The position numbers and the translations under genes were made by a program. Source: Congeria kusceri (lineage: Eukaryota; Mollusca; Bivalvia; Myida; Dreissenidae). From it: 64,000 nucleotides of DNA. The notes below the pieces were generated by a model. That model was not told the origin of the DNA and did not search any database. It worked only from the letters and a program-made list of their open reading frames with translations. Below are positions 11,401-25,300 of this stretch, in pieces; position 1 is the first letter of the stretch; each line of letters opens with the position of its first letter. The stretch is from assembly GCA_027627225.1 (NCBI GenBank), contig CM051036.1, positions 42,645,926 to 42,709,925 on the forward strand. Direction: 5' to 3'.

Positions 11401-14400
11401 TCTGGGCCACTCCAGCAGCTATCCTAAAATTCAAATTAGCTGAGCCAGAAAGATGAAGCTGTTTGGGAGCTTTGCTGGCTATAGACTTGTTCAGGCTCTC
11501 GTTAGCCTGAGTACTGCCCAACGTGCTTAATTTGGTGGCTATTTTTTTGTAAGCACCAAAAACATCAAGCAGTGCAGCTTTCAGTGCAGGATTTGTCAGT
11601 GGCCGTCCATATGGTAATGATGAGTATTTAGCAGCAGTGTTATTTCTAAACCTGCACCAGACATCCTCACAGAACGAATGGTCGCCAAACACGTGACCAA
11701 CAACAGCATCCATGCCCTGAGATATGCCTACAGGATTGTGTTTATTCTGAGAAATACTGTAGTTGAATAATTTCAACAAGTAGTTTATGATTTTTGTACT
11801 TAACATGGGAAAGCTCTTTTGCATTCCATACAGACAGTTGGCCAGATTTTTTTTCACATGATTTTTGTCGGACCTTTTCTCGATAGTATAAGGCAGACTT
11901 GTTTTTAATCTTGCAGCTGTTGTGGTATCATCATCACCCACAACCCCTGTAACCATTATGCCTTTTTCGACTGTTTCTGTGATCATTTCAGTGACCATGT
12001 CGGGTTCCATGGCTTTAGATGATCCACTCCAATTTTTCCTACAGTCATGAGGCTTGCAGGGGCTATTACCTTTTGTTTTCTTCCTGTGCTGGTTGCACAC
12101 CCGGCAGGTTTTGCTCCTCACTGCATACGATAGGACTTTTCCCGTCTTGAGACCAATCATAGAGCAATGTCCTATAATGTGAAAATGTAAATGTTCTTAA
12201 TGTAGCCAATGTGTGATAGCTTGAACATGTTTAATAGGCTAGATAAAATAGTATGGTAATTACATTTGGTTTACTGATTTAAATAAACAAGAGGGCAGTG
12301 ATGGCCCTTAAACGCTCATCTGAGTTCAAGGTACACCAATTGTCAAACACTTGACCTGGTGACCTAGTTTTTTACTATACTTGACCCATATTTAAACATG
12401 GCCTTGATTTTGTCAAGAAAAACATTCTGACTATGTTTTATCATGATTGAGTCATAAATATGGCTTCTAGAGTGGTAACAAGGTTTTTCTAAGATTTGAC
12501 CTGGTGACCTAGTTTTTGGACGCATGTGACCCAGATTCGAACTTGGCCTAGATATTGTCAAGATAAACATTGTGACCAAGTTTCATCAAGATTGAATGAA
12601 AAATATGGCCTCTAGAGTGGTAACGAGCTAAAAGTTGACGACGGACGACACACGACGTACGACGACTTACGCCGGACATAGAGTGACCACAATAGCTCAC
12701 CATGAGCACTTCGTGCTCAGGTGAGCTAAAAACTACAGACTGAGATTTTGTATTATTTGCACAGTTATGTTGACTGATTTTGTTGTATAATGCCTAATGA
12801 AATTGAACATGGTGCCCACTGTATTTGAGCAGCTGAAATATGGTACATTTAAAATACTCTTAGTATATTTCAATGAATTAATGGGTATTTGAGATGTTAA
12901 CACTTCAAAATTATTACTAAAACATTAAAACACACATTTTCAGACATTAACCATTTTCTAATACACAATTGGGATGAAAAAATAAGTGTGCTCGTCAGTC
13001 CTCAGGACTGATCTACTTTTTCCAAAATAATATGATCCTTGATTATTAGACTGTAATCAACAATAAATACCTGATAAACTATCATAAGCCTTTCCACTGC
13101 CTCTTTTCTGCCAACCTGCATCCACGCTAACATCAATCTCATTCGTCTGCCTGTTGAATATAATGCAATACGAGATAATCACAGACCTTGCTTCAAAATT
13201 TTGTGTTATAAAGAGACATGAGACAGATGAGATCACACAGAAAATAAATTAGCCAAAAACATTTTAGTGGACCTTTGCTTATATCATCTATAAATGTAAT
13301 CGGTTTCCATTAAACAAACATTGATTTGAACAACAGACACAAAACATTTGTTTTTTAAAATTGGCAAATTGTTTTATTTTTATAGGACCCACAAATTGAC
13401 ATTTGAATGAATATCATGAATTTATTTTACTGTTAGTGTATCTATTAAAAAAGAACACAAAAGTTTAAGGTACAAATAAACTTACAGTTCGTTTAGCTGT
13501 ACCTCTTCTTGTAGGGAAGTCTCTGCACTAGATTTTGCGACATCTTCTACTGCTTGTCCAGCCTCATTCGGTCTATTGGTGAAATAACATATGCCTGAAT
13601 TGTAATCATTGTCATACTATGCGTATTACATACTATGCGTATTTTAACACAACCAATATGTCACAATATCACATAATTCACAGTAATGGTTATGAAGGCA
13701 ACTGGTCTCTTGTTGGACATGTATGTATGTTACTTTGTAAACAGGTAATGCTATAACATATATTGCATAATGCTTTTAATTAAATTTACTTAGAAAATAT
13801 AATAACATTTCTAAAGATTGAAACAGATATTAAACCATCTTGAAATGTTTGTTGTTACAAGTTATTTTCAACTGATGAATTTGCATGTGATTTATACTGT
13901 CACTATAAGGTGTTTATTGCCTATAAATTATTGCAAACATAAGAAATAAAATTCTTAGCTTACATAAAAATTGTATTTTCAGATCACGATTACACTGCTG
14001 CATTTCTGAACATTTTCCACCCACCATAATTATGTCAAACAATGTTTACACACAGTTTCATGACGTCATGGTACGTGCTTTTGAAATATAATGCCCTACT
14101 GTACAATATTAAACACAGAGCAATAACGCAGAGCATTTTAGGGCAAATTAACCAAGGAAATACTCTAAGATAAATAAAAGTTGGGCCGAGATTCTATACC
14201 AAAATATATTAAGCGATCAAAACAACACTCATGTTGATCTACCACACAACAAAGGGCGTCATTTATTACAATTATCAGATTACAATGGGCTTGAAAATTC
14301 ATGTCTTCACACCTTTGCAGAAATTGGACAGTTGCTTAGCAAAGTTGCTGTGGCACTGACACTTGGTCGCTTCATATCTTAACAAAGGTCAATTTGGACT

Positions 14401-15617
14401 ACTTCATGTGGTCGTTGGTTTTCAGAATAGAGGTGGTCGATAATTGAAGTTGTTTTTAATCGAAATTTTATTAGTAATGGTTGTTTAATGCAGGTGGTCG
14501 CAACCACATGATATACCGTATATTAAACTTTTATTTATCATTTAAACTATCATTTGTAGAAAATTACATCACATGTCTCAAATATTATTTATATATAGTG
14601 TTAGAAATTAACCCAGAGTATACAATAAATATCGAAAAAACAATATTGTTATTCAATTTCAAATCTAGACACACCTTCTAACAAGCATGGTATGGTTGAC
14701 CGCCGGGATGTTCAATGTGGTAAGAATACTGTTAATTTGTCGAAGGCCAACTCCGGCATGAACCATGGCTGTAAAAATAACATGAAATTGTCAATTACAA
14801 TAACAAACATAATTATTAATTTTTTATAGTATGATTTGTGTTTGTAAAATTAAAATCACATCAAACCAAATATTATGTGTACACTCGATGAAATATTAAC
14901 AACATATGAACTATGTAATAGTGTATGTCAATATTTATAATTAAAAAATTTAACAACATGTATGAAAATCAATACATAAATTTACAGATGTCCTTATCGA
15001 TAACATGCAAACATATTTTACCAATTGATCATTATAGACCCATCTGTTAATTTGTGTTAGATTCATTTCTGAGTAACTACTATATATTTATACTCACTAA
15101 TAATACATATATTTTAATATAGAGAATATACACTAACGACACATGAAGCCTTACCCAATGCAAGCTTTGTGTTCATGTCGTACACCCGGCCATGCTTCCG
15201 TCCAGTATGTACCGTGTTAATGTTACCACAGTTAATACACGGAATATCAAGAACACAGGCTAGACCAAAAGTTCTACATGCCACTGTATTGTGCAATTGT
15301 AAAGAGGAGCCACAAGCAGTGCAAGCCTTCAGGGCTGCGGCAAGAGTGTCAAGTTCTACAACACGACGACCAATTTGCCAATTGGGGTCTGTCTCATAAA
15401 CTTCCAGTGTGCAGGTTCCACTGTCAGATGCATCAACGGAATATAAATGATCCACAGGAATAGATTTGATTTCAATTATATGACTAGAACCATCGTGATC
15501 ATGTTCATAATTAGGACGATTTTCAATTTCATTAGTTTCAAAGTTCTCCTCTTTTTTTTTGGCAAATTTACCTTTCCTATTTCGTTTGGAGTTTCGGAAT
15601 GTTTCCAACTTAGACAT
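8481..15617 (-). CDS. Mutator/Kolobok-type DDE transposase fused to DEDDh exonuclease, 8 exons, C-terminal frameshift
   Basis: Seen: exons 15617-15155, 14768-14675, 13572-13486, 13150-13071, 12171-11372, 10706-10567, 9905-9730 and 9294-8756. All have GT-AG borders and matching phases, giving 792 codons. A Lys-rich N-terminus is followed by a zinc-binding-like CTACG...CINC region (about 104-145). The DDE core has D225 (SVDAGWQKRG), D321-323 (VVGDDDTT), D343-x2-H346 and E466 (STQANESLN). The exonuclease has D607/E609 (FFDLETTG), D701 (GHNIESFD) and H763/D764 (AHSALHDV). Inferred role: DNA transposition in the nucleus, with 3'-5' trimming of ends. After residue about 785 the frame hits a stop at 8756. 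The next frame continues the family-like C-terminus (GVARTIAGSGLQFHHL) to 8481, so one base is gained or lost near 8775. Without that, the protein would be about 880 residues. The triad assignment is inferred from conserved motifs. Confidence 0.82.
9935..10349. repeat. Bivalve-type repeat ending GTGCTCAGGTGAGCTAAA
   Basis: This intronic repeat shares GTGGTAACAAGGTTTTTCT, GATATTGTCAAGAT and the 3' tail TTGTGCTCAGGTGAGC with 12286-12730; the tail also ends 54659-55929. It includes internal duplication: the GGTAACAAGGTTTTTC segment occurs twice. The 5' end is less clear and probably truncated. Confidence 0.7.
12286..12730. repeat. Bivalve-type repeat, ACAAGAGGGC...GTGAGCTAAA
   Basis: It begins ACAAGAGGGCAGTGATGGCC and continues CGCTCATCTGAG. 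It ends GCACTTCGTGCTCAGGTGAG, so the subterminal CTCAYCTGAG / CTCAGGTGAG words are inverted. It lies in the intron between exons 4 and 5 of the transposase-exonuclease gene and is a younger insertion in that element. Confidence 0.75.
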
Positions 15618-15995
15618 TTTGAATTAAAAACTAGTTGTCATATCGTTATTAGGAAGATAAAAACATGATACATAAGTTTACATTTATTGTTTACATTTTG
15701 TCGTTTGGTTGTTTTTCAGACGCTTGATTTCGCCTATAAAATTACAGTAAGAGTGATACTAAGCGTTCGAATGATCGGGATCGTAAATTATCGTCAATCT
15801 GTCGCGTGTTTGTTTTCGTCGTCGTAAAACTTAAAACATAAATAAAAGATCGAATTACATTAAAACACGATAAGAGGCAGAAAAAAGCATGTTATCTTTA
15901 CAAATATATTTGTTATTTTAAATATTATTTATATTTATGCGTCTTGTATTTTTACGACAAAGTAACATAAAGTGGAAACGATCGTACAACCTTAA

Positions 15996-16080
15996 ATTGG
16001 TAATTAAAACTCTTTTAGTACAAATTTCATAATCCTCGTCACCGCATGGGAAGATTATAAATATTCTAGGTTTTCAATAA
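15996..16080. other. Short spacer between two mobile elements
   Basis: Eighty-five bases between the right end of the 9.8-kb transposon and the next inverted-repeat element. Nothing recognisable. Confidence 0.5.
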
Positions 16081-16797
16081 CTGTGATATCACTGTGGGCG
16101 GAGCCTCACCGTGCAATAAATAGCATGCGTATAAATTAAAACTTAATTTCAATGTACCGCAAGCTAAATATGGTATAAAACACTTGTACCATACTTTTAC
16201 CTCAATATGTTAAATTACTTGTTAAATAACTAACATATTTCAGTAAAAGTATGCTACAACTATTACTTATCAAATTAACTTTATGGTAAAATGATTTATT
16301 TATATTCTTAAATATATGCATACATGTATAAACAGCATGTTTTAACCGAACCAATTAATCCTCAAGGGTTGCACGTCTATTAATCACGTCGACTTCTAGA
16401 TCGGTTCAGTTAACAAATCCTACTCAAGAGTCTATAAGTGGTTGGAAGCATCGCGAGGATGATGAGGTTTAAGAGTGATCATACGCAGGTACTGTACCTT
16501 ACTTAGTCTGAAATGAAAAATATTCCATCGGTTAACACCAGGATATTGGTTATTAGCCTATAAATACCTCTTCTCCTACATGCACATGTATAAGTAACAG
16601 GTGTAGCGCACTTTTACCGAAATATAATAGTTATTTAACGAGCCCACAGGGCGAGGTTAAATACTAACATATTGAGGTAAAAGTATGCTACAAGTGTTTT
16701 ATACCATATTGAGCGCGCGGTATATTGAAATTTAGTAGTTATGTATACGCACGCTACTTATTGCACGGTGAGGCTCCGCCCAGTAGTGATATCACAT
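16081..16797. mobile_element. Long-TIR non-autonomous element
   Basis: The left arm (about 16081-16290) and right arm (about 16590-16797) are inverted copies. Both contain GGGCGGAGCCTCACCGTGCA and ATGGTATAAAACACTTGTA. Arms are about 210 bp around a spacer of about 300 bp. Partial relatives with TATTTCGGT..AAAGTGTGCTACA lie at 47228-47465 and 49955-50057. There is no coding capacity. Confidence 0.8.
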
Positions 16798-17131
16798 TTA
16801 TCGAATACCGCAAAACAAAGAAATACCTCTTAAATATGGTATAAATTAGGTTTACTTTATAAAGTCAGAGGTATAATTCGTGAAGACTGGTAACGCGTAC
16901 AGCCCCGTGACTTGCAAGAGCACATGGCGTGGGAAATTCACTAGAAAAACTAGAACCATTAGACTGAAACCTTGTATCACTTTATCAAAATGACTATCCT
17001 TAATAATAAGATTTGATATATACTTTGATTTAGCTTATTAAAAGTATAATAAATGACTGAGCCTTAATTATAAGATTTAAAATATTGATTTAGCTTATTA
17101 AAAGTAGTGGCCGGAATAATTACAGGTACTA

Positions 17132-17491
17132 ATGCACCTATCAATATTTTCCCAGTGGGGGGTGGGGGGGAGCGGTGGGCAAACCCAGGGGAATTCGACT
17201 ACTATTATTTATTTTTTTTTTTTTGGGGGGGGTCTAATTCCCCACCCTAAAGCCAAGCATTTTTGTCTAAATCCCCTCAATGGGGGATGCTTAATTGGTG
17301 TATCAAATGGTCCGGGGAAGGGGGCAGTATTACCGCGATCTAACATCCGAACAAAGTATATTTCCCAGGACCCGATCATTCGGCGTGTTAAATTCCCGCC
17401 TGTCGGGAATAGCTTTCAGTTTTACGTCCCGAATATGCCCGCCGCCCCCCCCCCCCCCCCCCCCGGTGGGGGGGAGTATTCATAGATGCAT
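17132..17491. mobile_element. MITE with G/C-run termini, copy 2
   Basis: It begins ATGCACCTATCAATATTTTC and ends in the inverse (GTATTCATAGATGCAT), with long G and C runs just inside each end. The interior matches 3961-4285. The homopolymer runs (about 18-20 C at 17445) are likely unstable or misassembled. Confidence 0.75.
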
Positions 17492-18360
17492 AAATAACAG
17501 ATTCCGAAATTCACATATTTACGGTGCATATATTCGCAAATTTGTCCTTGCTAAGCCCTTGTTTGTCGTAGTATAAGCGTTAGTGCATTTCCCCTCAAGC
17601 CTGTGAGTTCTATGATCTATATTAAATTAACGAGATTAAAGGGGTATGTCTTTAAATAGGACATCAAAGGGACAATGTAAAATTAACCTTTGAAAATAAT
17701 ATTCTAATTTTGACATTTTTTATGTGCATAGTAGGTAAACATAAGGTGTGTATATAAGAGCTTTCGCATTAGAGGTGGAAAACGATAATTTCAAATTATC
17801 ATTTAGGTTGTATTTCTTTGGCCGTTTTCTTGTTGGCATGTTGAAGTCAGAATGTTGAGTATCTTGTATAACCACAGTTTGCACACCTATCCTATCTCCT
17901 TTGTCGCGACGTCTATATACATGTACTTTGTGTTTTTATTCAGATGTCTTATAAGTTATTGTATTACACACTTTTAAATCATGAATACATGCATTAAAAT
18001 ACTAGTAAGTGGGTCGCAAAATCGGTATCCGCTGGTGGCGTGTTCTGTTTCCTTATTATATTAGTCGGATGTAGGATTACAACTGCCGATATCAAATGGT
18101 AGATCCAGCTCTGTTATATCACCGATAATGTCAAGGCCAACTAGAAAGCACTTGTATTGGAGTCGGCAGACCTTGGGAGCCAATAACACAATAATCTTTT
18201 AAACGATCCAGACGGTTATCCGGACTTAACACACTAAATCTAATCATTTGTTCCTAGGCCCAGTTTCAACATCCCCATAAAAGGTCCAGGCCCGGCGTTT
18301 ATAAATTGTTGCGTAAAGTTGCTTAAAGGCAGTCCTACCGACAGACCGACATACATAAAT
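17492..18360. other. No gene seen
   Basis: Non-repetitive AT-rich sequence. Short open frames on both strands have no splice context or recognisable motif. Confidence 0.4.
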
Positions 18361-18460
18361 ACATACACGCACGCAATCATGCACGCACACATACACGCAC
18401 TCTCTCTCACACACATACACACGCACACACACATGCATACATGTGCATGCATGTAGGCCT
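18350..18460. repeat. CA/ACGC-rich microsatellite
   Basis: Imperfect ACAC/GCACACATACACGCAC tract. The Met/Cys/Val-rich frame on its minus strand is a product of the repeat. Confidence 0.85.
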
Positions 18461-18602
18461 GCATATTAATGTATAGTTTAACTCAGCACCGTGGGCCCAA
18501 CTCAAAATAATTATTATGGCATAGAAACGTTGAATTCCGGTGTAACCAAATTTTTACTAATTACTTAATACACAAAGCTTAATATATTCTCGTTTTATCC
18601 CA

Positions 18603-18945
18603 TTACTACGGTGACATGTGAGAATTTTTTTTATCTCGTAGCCACGGGTTATTAAGTTACGTAACTATTGGCCGCGACTTACGTTACTCGAGGCCACGAC
18701 ATAATTAGTCAATCAGAAATCCAGTTATTTGGCTGAACAAATTCACTGGATACGTCATATAATCCTCGAGGAAATGCCTCGAAACAAGATAATTCCTATC
18801 CGAGCCGCGATTTCTAGTGAATATATATCATGTTCAGCCAAATAACTGGATTTCTGGAGTTCCGTAACTAATGGCCACCAGATACCTTCTCGTGGCCAGG
18901 AGCTAAATAATTTTCCTCACACGTCCCGTCTATGCCACCGTACAT
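18603..18945. mobile_element. Foldback element with nested inverted repeats
   Basis: GAAATCCAGTTATTTGGCTG at 18717 is inverted at about 18835-18857 (CAGCCAAATAACTGGATTTC). The outer segments TACGGTGACATGTGAG and CTCACACGTCCC...CACCGTA are also roughly inverted. No coding capacity. Outer borders are approximate. Confidence 0.65.
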
Positions 18946-19342
18946 TACCGTGTGTGCATTGACGAAATTAATCCGTAGAATTAACTTCCATTTCCATACT
19001 GTGGAATAAAGCAAACACGCGCAGTCCAATGACGTCTTGTGTCATTTTATGTTGTTCGTGTCATTTAGTATGTTTTCTTTCATTTATTTCCAATATGAAC
19101 TCAGAAACAGATGGACTTAATAGAATACTAATACTAGGCAAGAGTGTTGGAAGGGAATATCCGCCAGTAGATGCATGCTTCTAAATGACAATTTCATATT
19201 GCATTGTGTTATTCGTTACAAACTAACTGCAACTTCCGTGCGTCTTTATATCGTTATATCGTATTCTGTTTATTATTTCATGTTTGTTTTGTAATTTGCG
19301 AATAACAAAATATTCTCTATTTATAATTAGAAATGAGATGGG

Positions 19343-22300
19343 TTATAAACAATTAACAACGCGAGTATAATGCAACACTTTAATACTGACACATTTCTGT
19401 GATAGTGGTTTACGCGTACACGTGTAACAATCTCTATGTGTAGCCAGGATATTGATCCTTGTACGCCCCAGGGACTCGGAGGACGACACCCGCTGGGCAC
19501 TTGGGTTGCTGGCAGCACAGACCTGCCGGCGGGTCCTCCATTGACAAACGGAGGGCAGTGAGTCCCAGTTCAAGCACCTGCAAAAACAACACAAGATGTA
19601 TACGTATACTGTGACTGTCTATACTGAACATGACATCAGCAGTGCCATGCCAGATTTATGGCATCACATATGACGTAGGAACGGTGTGACTCAGAACAAT
19701 AGGCCTGACACAATGAAAATAACATCGGACTGACAGAAATCGGAATAATAACACAATGCATGTAATTACACGCTTTAGACGAAGATGCAATTCGCAAGAC
19801 AGTCGCCTCAATCATATAGGTATTCCGTTTTTTTTTATATTAAAACCTCTAATAATGACGAATAGGTAACTCGTCACATAGGTAGATTGAGGGGTAGGGG
19901 GGCGGCGGAAGCGGCGTACGACCCTCCCCCCACCCCGTAAAATTTTCTAAACCCCACAATAACTTAGAATTTCTAAGACATTGTCTTTATGTGAAAATTG
20001 ATATACAAATGAGGCGTGTCTTGGGAAAATCGGGCTTAATGCATGTGCGGATTGTGATGTCCCGGATTAGCCTGTCCAGGACGGCACTTTCCACTTTCCA
20101 CTTTTATGGTATTTTCTGTTTCAAGGAAGTCTCTTTAAACCATAAATCCACTGTAGGCGGAAAGTGCCGTCCTGGATTAGTCTGTGCGGACTGCACAGGC
20201 TAATCCGGGACGACACTTTACGCACATGCTGTAAGCCCGATTTTTCCATGACACGCCTCATTAATGTAGGTTTATCAGTGTTCTTATCATGCCATGTTGC
20301 GCAGAAACCTAGTGCACGTCTAGAATCTCTTAAAATCTAATCATTAATATCGCAAAATTTAATTTGCATTGGTTTTCACAATATATAATTCATATATGTG
20401 TGGGTAGGTACTAAACATCTCCGCCCCCTCAAGCTCCAAATCCTGGAACCGCGCCTGCGTCATTATTATTTAATAATCACACAGAATCGCAATTAGTGAT
20501 ATCTCTTAGACTCAATTCAAGGCATTGTGGTATCATACGAATATGAATTAAAGCTTACACCAAACGTGTACACATTTTTTTTTTCACAATGCACATGTGC
20601 CACCCTTTCCATAAAATTATGGCTAAAAAGTGTCTGCAGAATTATTTCCCCAACTATTCTTACAAAATACACTTATTCAGTTTCTCAGAAAACAAAAGAC
20701 AAAAGTGGCAGCTGTGTTCATCAATATACGCTTAACTACCTGAGTTTACTTAAAGACGTTCGCAACAATTGTTTTTCAACGACAGATTTCCTTAAAAATT
20801 TGCACAAACATGCGTAAATGTATCCTAAAACTAAAACAGTTCCGGATATACTGGGTTTTGAATACGGTACCTGTCGAACCTTTTTCAGTTTGTGTGATTA
20901 GCAATGAGGAATCATATAAAGCCTTCAGTTTGTGTGATTAGCAATGAGGAATCATATAAAGCCTTCAGTTTGTGTGATTAGCAATGAGGAATCATATAAA
21001 GCCTTCAGTTTGTGTGATTAGCAATGAGGAATCATATAAAGCCTTCAGTTTGTGTGATTAGCAATGAGGAATCATATAAAGCCTTCAGTTTGTGTGATTA
21101 GCAATGAGGAATCATATAAAGCCTTCAGTTTGTGTGATTAGCAATGAGGAATCATATAAAGCCTTCAGTTTGTGTGATTAGCAATGAGGAATCATATAAA
21201 GCCTTCAGTTTGTGTGATTAGCAATGAGGAATCATATAAAGCCTTCAGTTTGTGTGATTAGCAATGAGGAATCATATAAAGCCTTCAGTTTGTGTGATTA
21301 GCAATGAGGAATCATATAAAGCCTTCATTTTCTAAAAAGGATCAAGATTTTTTAATGCATCTTTTTTTTTTTAAATGTTTCGTTTGGCAATATGCAAGTG
21401 CAGTTTCGTGATAAAACGCGCTTTATCTACAGTGAACATTAACAAAAGACTTTGAATGAGGTTAGTTGTTCATTTCATATGCCTGTGAAAACGTCAATAA
21501 ATACGCAAATATACGAATATATTTTGTTCCACACGACATATTTTGTTAAAAGATCCCATATATATGCGTTATTCTGTACTGAAACTAAAACAGTCTTAAA
21601 ATTAGGGGTCACCGGCCTTGTTCCGGAAATATTGGGATTTGAATAAGGTACCTGTCGAAGCCTCTTTTTTCTGTTTGGATTTTTATCAATGTTATAAGTA
21701 TATAGGGTAGCTTTTTTCCAACACTGTTGTGGTTCTTTCAACTGATATGTTTTTACATGCTTTGTTTGGTAGTATGCAAGTGTTTGTTAATAATAAAAGC
21801 GCTTTTCTTACATTTACTGCTAAAATAATGAATTTGACTGGACATATAAGTGTGTCAAATGGGAACTAATAATTCTTTCTGAAACGTCATTTTTATCAAA
21901 TGCATATTTTGTTTAAAACGACAGATTTTCTTAAAAGTTCACACATACATGCATCAATGTATACTTACACCAAAACATTTATAAAAATGTTCAACGAACT
22001 TGTTTGGGAAATATTGGATTTCAAATAGAATGGATATATTTGATGGATCATTTTTGAACTGATTTGTTTGGAAATGCACTGCATAAGTGTGTTTTTAATT
22101 ATGACATGTATATATGCTTTATGAAACTTTTACTATTAAAACTATTTATTTTGAATGGGCATTACAAATGAAATTAGTATATTGTAACCTATATACCATT
22201 AGGAAAAAATGAAGCAAAAGGAGAAATTAACCCATTTATTTTCTTTTTGTTGTGAACGTCTTTAATTCAAAATATGTTGCAATCACACACACAAAAAATG

Positions 22301-25300
22301 AAAACATTAATGTGGGGTCAATATACATTAAAAGGTCCTTAATCCGGGACAACACTGTCCGCCTACAGTGGGATTATGTTTAGAAGAGACTTCCTTGAAA
22401 CAGAAAATACCATAAAGGCGGAATGTGTCGTCCTGGATTAGCCTGTGCGGACTGCACAGGCTAATCCGGAACAACACTTTACGCACATGCATTAAGCCCG
22501 GTTTTCCCACGACACGCCTCAATTTTTAATTTAATTTGGTACTTCCAGTGCTCAGAACTAGATTCTGACCGCGTAGAACCATCAATTCTATATACGATAA
22601 ATTTAGTTCTTGCTTTGTTTATCGCCATTCTGTGCAGTTGATTCGGACATCGTACATAATAATTGATCTAGTATTATCTTGGAGGTTGTCCAATTCATGC
22701 TCTGTACCATTTTGCTTTGTAGATCTGAATAATAAGTGTTTATTAATTTTCTTGTATCAAACTACTATTCACTTTAAAAAAAAAGGCATTTTGTTGAATT
22801 CCACAAGGAACGTGATCTGTCCGTACTATACCTGTTTTTTTTTATAATAAATTACTTTTTTATGTACATATCTTCATTTATATTAAAAAATATTCTCATT
22901 GAGTAATCTTGGGGTGGATAATAGGAAAATGCGGTATATATTACGTGAATACAAGAGATAGCAATATAAATTAATACGCAATTACTAGCCCTTATATGAC
23001 ATTCAAAATGTCAATGACATGTCAAAAAGGTTGAAATGTTTTTGTCAGTTAAAAAGACAAAATATCTCTTTCTCGGGTAATTGGAATTTACCATTGTAGG
23101 CAAACTTAGTGAGGTATACAAATTATAAAATGACCAAATTAGCCTTAGTATCAATAACTAAATAACTGTTATAGATTCAATCTTAATTAACGTACATCTT
23201 TCTACAATCATAGTAGTTTCTGAGAGCGTCTGTGCAGATGCAAACTTGACTGCAACCATTATTCCAGCGTTGACCGTAGGCGTAATGCTGGCCTTTGTAC
23301 AGACATTGGTGGGCCTGTGTTGAGTTGCTAGTGGCCACTGGAATACAATATTCAGAACGACAGTACCGTTCACAAAACTGAACTGACGAAAATAGTTGTG
23401 TTTGGAAAGAATATAATGCGACTAATGCGCAAGAAAATTTGTATCAATAATTATAAATGAGGCATGTCGTGAGAAAACCGGGTTTAATGCATGTGCGGCA
23501 AGTGTCGTCCAGGATCAGCCTGTGCAGTCCGCACAGGCTAATCCAGGACGGCACTTTCCGCTTTCATGGTAATATATGTTTCAAGGAAGTCTCTTCTAAA
23601 CATAAATCCACTGTAGGCGGAAAGTGCCGTCCTGGATTAGCCTTTGCGGACTATTCAGGCTGATCCGGGACGACACTTTCCGTACATGCATTAAGCCTGG
23701 TTCCCACGACACGCCCCAAATGTAAAAGAACAATACAAACGAATGTTCGAAAGCGCTCGGAGGGCATAGACCTTGACCGAGGCAGCTCAATCCCACGTGT
23801 GTTGTGCAACTAATTATAACATGTGCAGCATTTTTTATTTCTTGGTTTCTCGGACATTTTTGGAAAAGTGTCCGGTTGGAGGAGGGAAAAAAGAAATAAA
23901 AATAAAAAAACAACACAGAATTGAGTAAGTTAATGACTAGAATTTCACATATGGAAATGGGCAGTGATAATAAAATCTATTAAAATGCTTTATTACGTAC
24001 ACAAATCGGGTCGGCGGATCCGAGAACCAAGAAATCAAAAACACTCTCGCCTTATGTGACTATTTGCCCTATCGCCTATTTATTAATAATCTTTTAAACT
24101 AGACGGTGAACACTAATGTCATATCATTGCTTTTGATATTTAGAACATTCACAGTTTTATATTTCCAGTGATAAGTTTTTGTTTGTTTTAAAGATCGCCA
24201 CCAAAATTTCACTATCGGATAATTGGCCTTATTCCTATTTTTATTCCCAGAAAATGTCACATGACATCGTTGATTTTTCTTTCCCTAAATTTGTTCACTA
24301 ACAAACAAAGAGAGAGAAAAATAACCGTCAAAACAGTAATTTATTGTCAGAGGTTAAAATACTTTCTCACCTTGAGACGGTGCTGTCGATCGTTGGCCGC
24401 ATGTGAGTGTTTCACAGCATTGTCCTGGTTTCTTCTCCACGAAGCATCCCGGTGGAAGGAAAGTATAATTAGTGTTTGTTGGGCATCTGAATGTATATAA
24501 AATACTTCTAACGTTTAAGCGCAGAAGATCGTGGTGTGTCATGACACAACGTTGTACGACACTTCACTTCACACTATTGGACGACACGTCATTGTACGAC
24601 ACGACACGGCACGAAACGACACCACACTTCACAATAGTCACTGCACGACACGACGCCGCACGACACGACACTTCCGACAGTTCATGGCACGACACGACAC
24701 AACACAACATTGACACGACACTTCACGAAATTACACGACACTGCATCGCACGACACGACACTTCTCAACACTTCACGATACGACATTTCATGATACGACA
24801 CCGAGCGAAACGACACCGAACGACACCACACTTCACGACACTACACGACACGGCATTGCGTGACACGACAATTCACGATACGATACTCTATGACACGACA
24901 CTACATTGTACTTCACGACACTACACTGCAGGACACCACACAACATGATACGACATTTTACTTCACGACACTACACTACAATACATGACAGGACACGACA
25001 CTTCACGACGCTACAATACACGACACGACACTTTATTTCACGACAATACACAACATGACAGGACGCGACACTTTACGACGCTACACTACACGACACTCCA
25101 CGACACGACATTGTACTTAACGACACTACACTACAGGACACCACACAACACAACACTACACGAAACGGCACCGTATGACACACCACGACACGACATTGTA
25201 CTTAACGACACTACACTAAAGGACACCGCACGTCACGACACTACACTAAAGGACACCACGCGTCACGACACAACACTAAAGGACACCACACGTCACGACA

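Larger units (their letters stand above)
6211..15995 (-). mobile_element. 9.8-kb TIR transposon carrying a transposase-exonuclease gene
   Basis: The left terminus TTAAGGATGTACGATCG at 6211 is matched in inverted orientation by a terminus ending ...CCTTAA at 15995, identical over about 20 bp except one base. TTAA stands at both outer ends and is either part of the TIR or the target duplication, which is the pattern of Kolobok and piggyBac elements. Classical Mutator elements make 8-11 bp duplications, and none is seen here. One gene runs leftward from 15617 to 8481. The left 2.2 kb is AT-rich and non-coding. Two shorter repeats (9935-10349, 12286-12730) lie in its introns. Confidence 0.75.

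Noticed and set aside
6211..15995. Classical Mutator element with 9-bp target duplication
   Set aside because: The 9 bp outside the two TIRs do not match. TTAA at the borders fits a Kolobok- or piggyBac-like duplication better, so the superfamily is left open.
20884..21327. CRISPR-like regular array
   Set aside because: The 40-bp units are directly abutting with no spacers, the host is eukaryotic, and the array derives from a segment of the R1 element.
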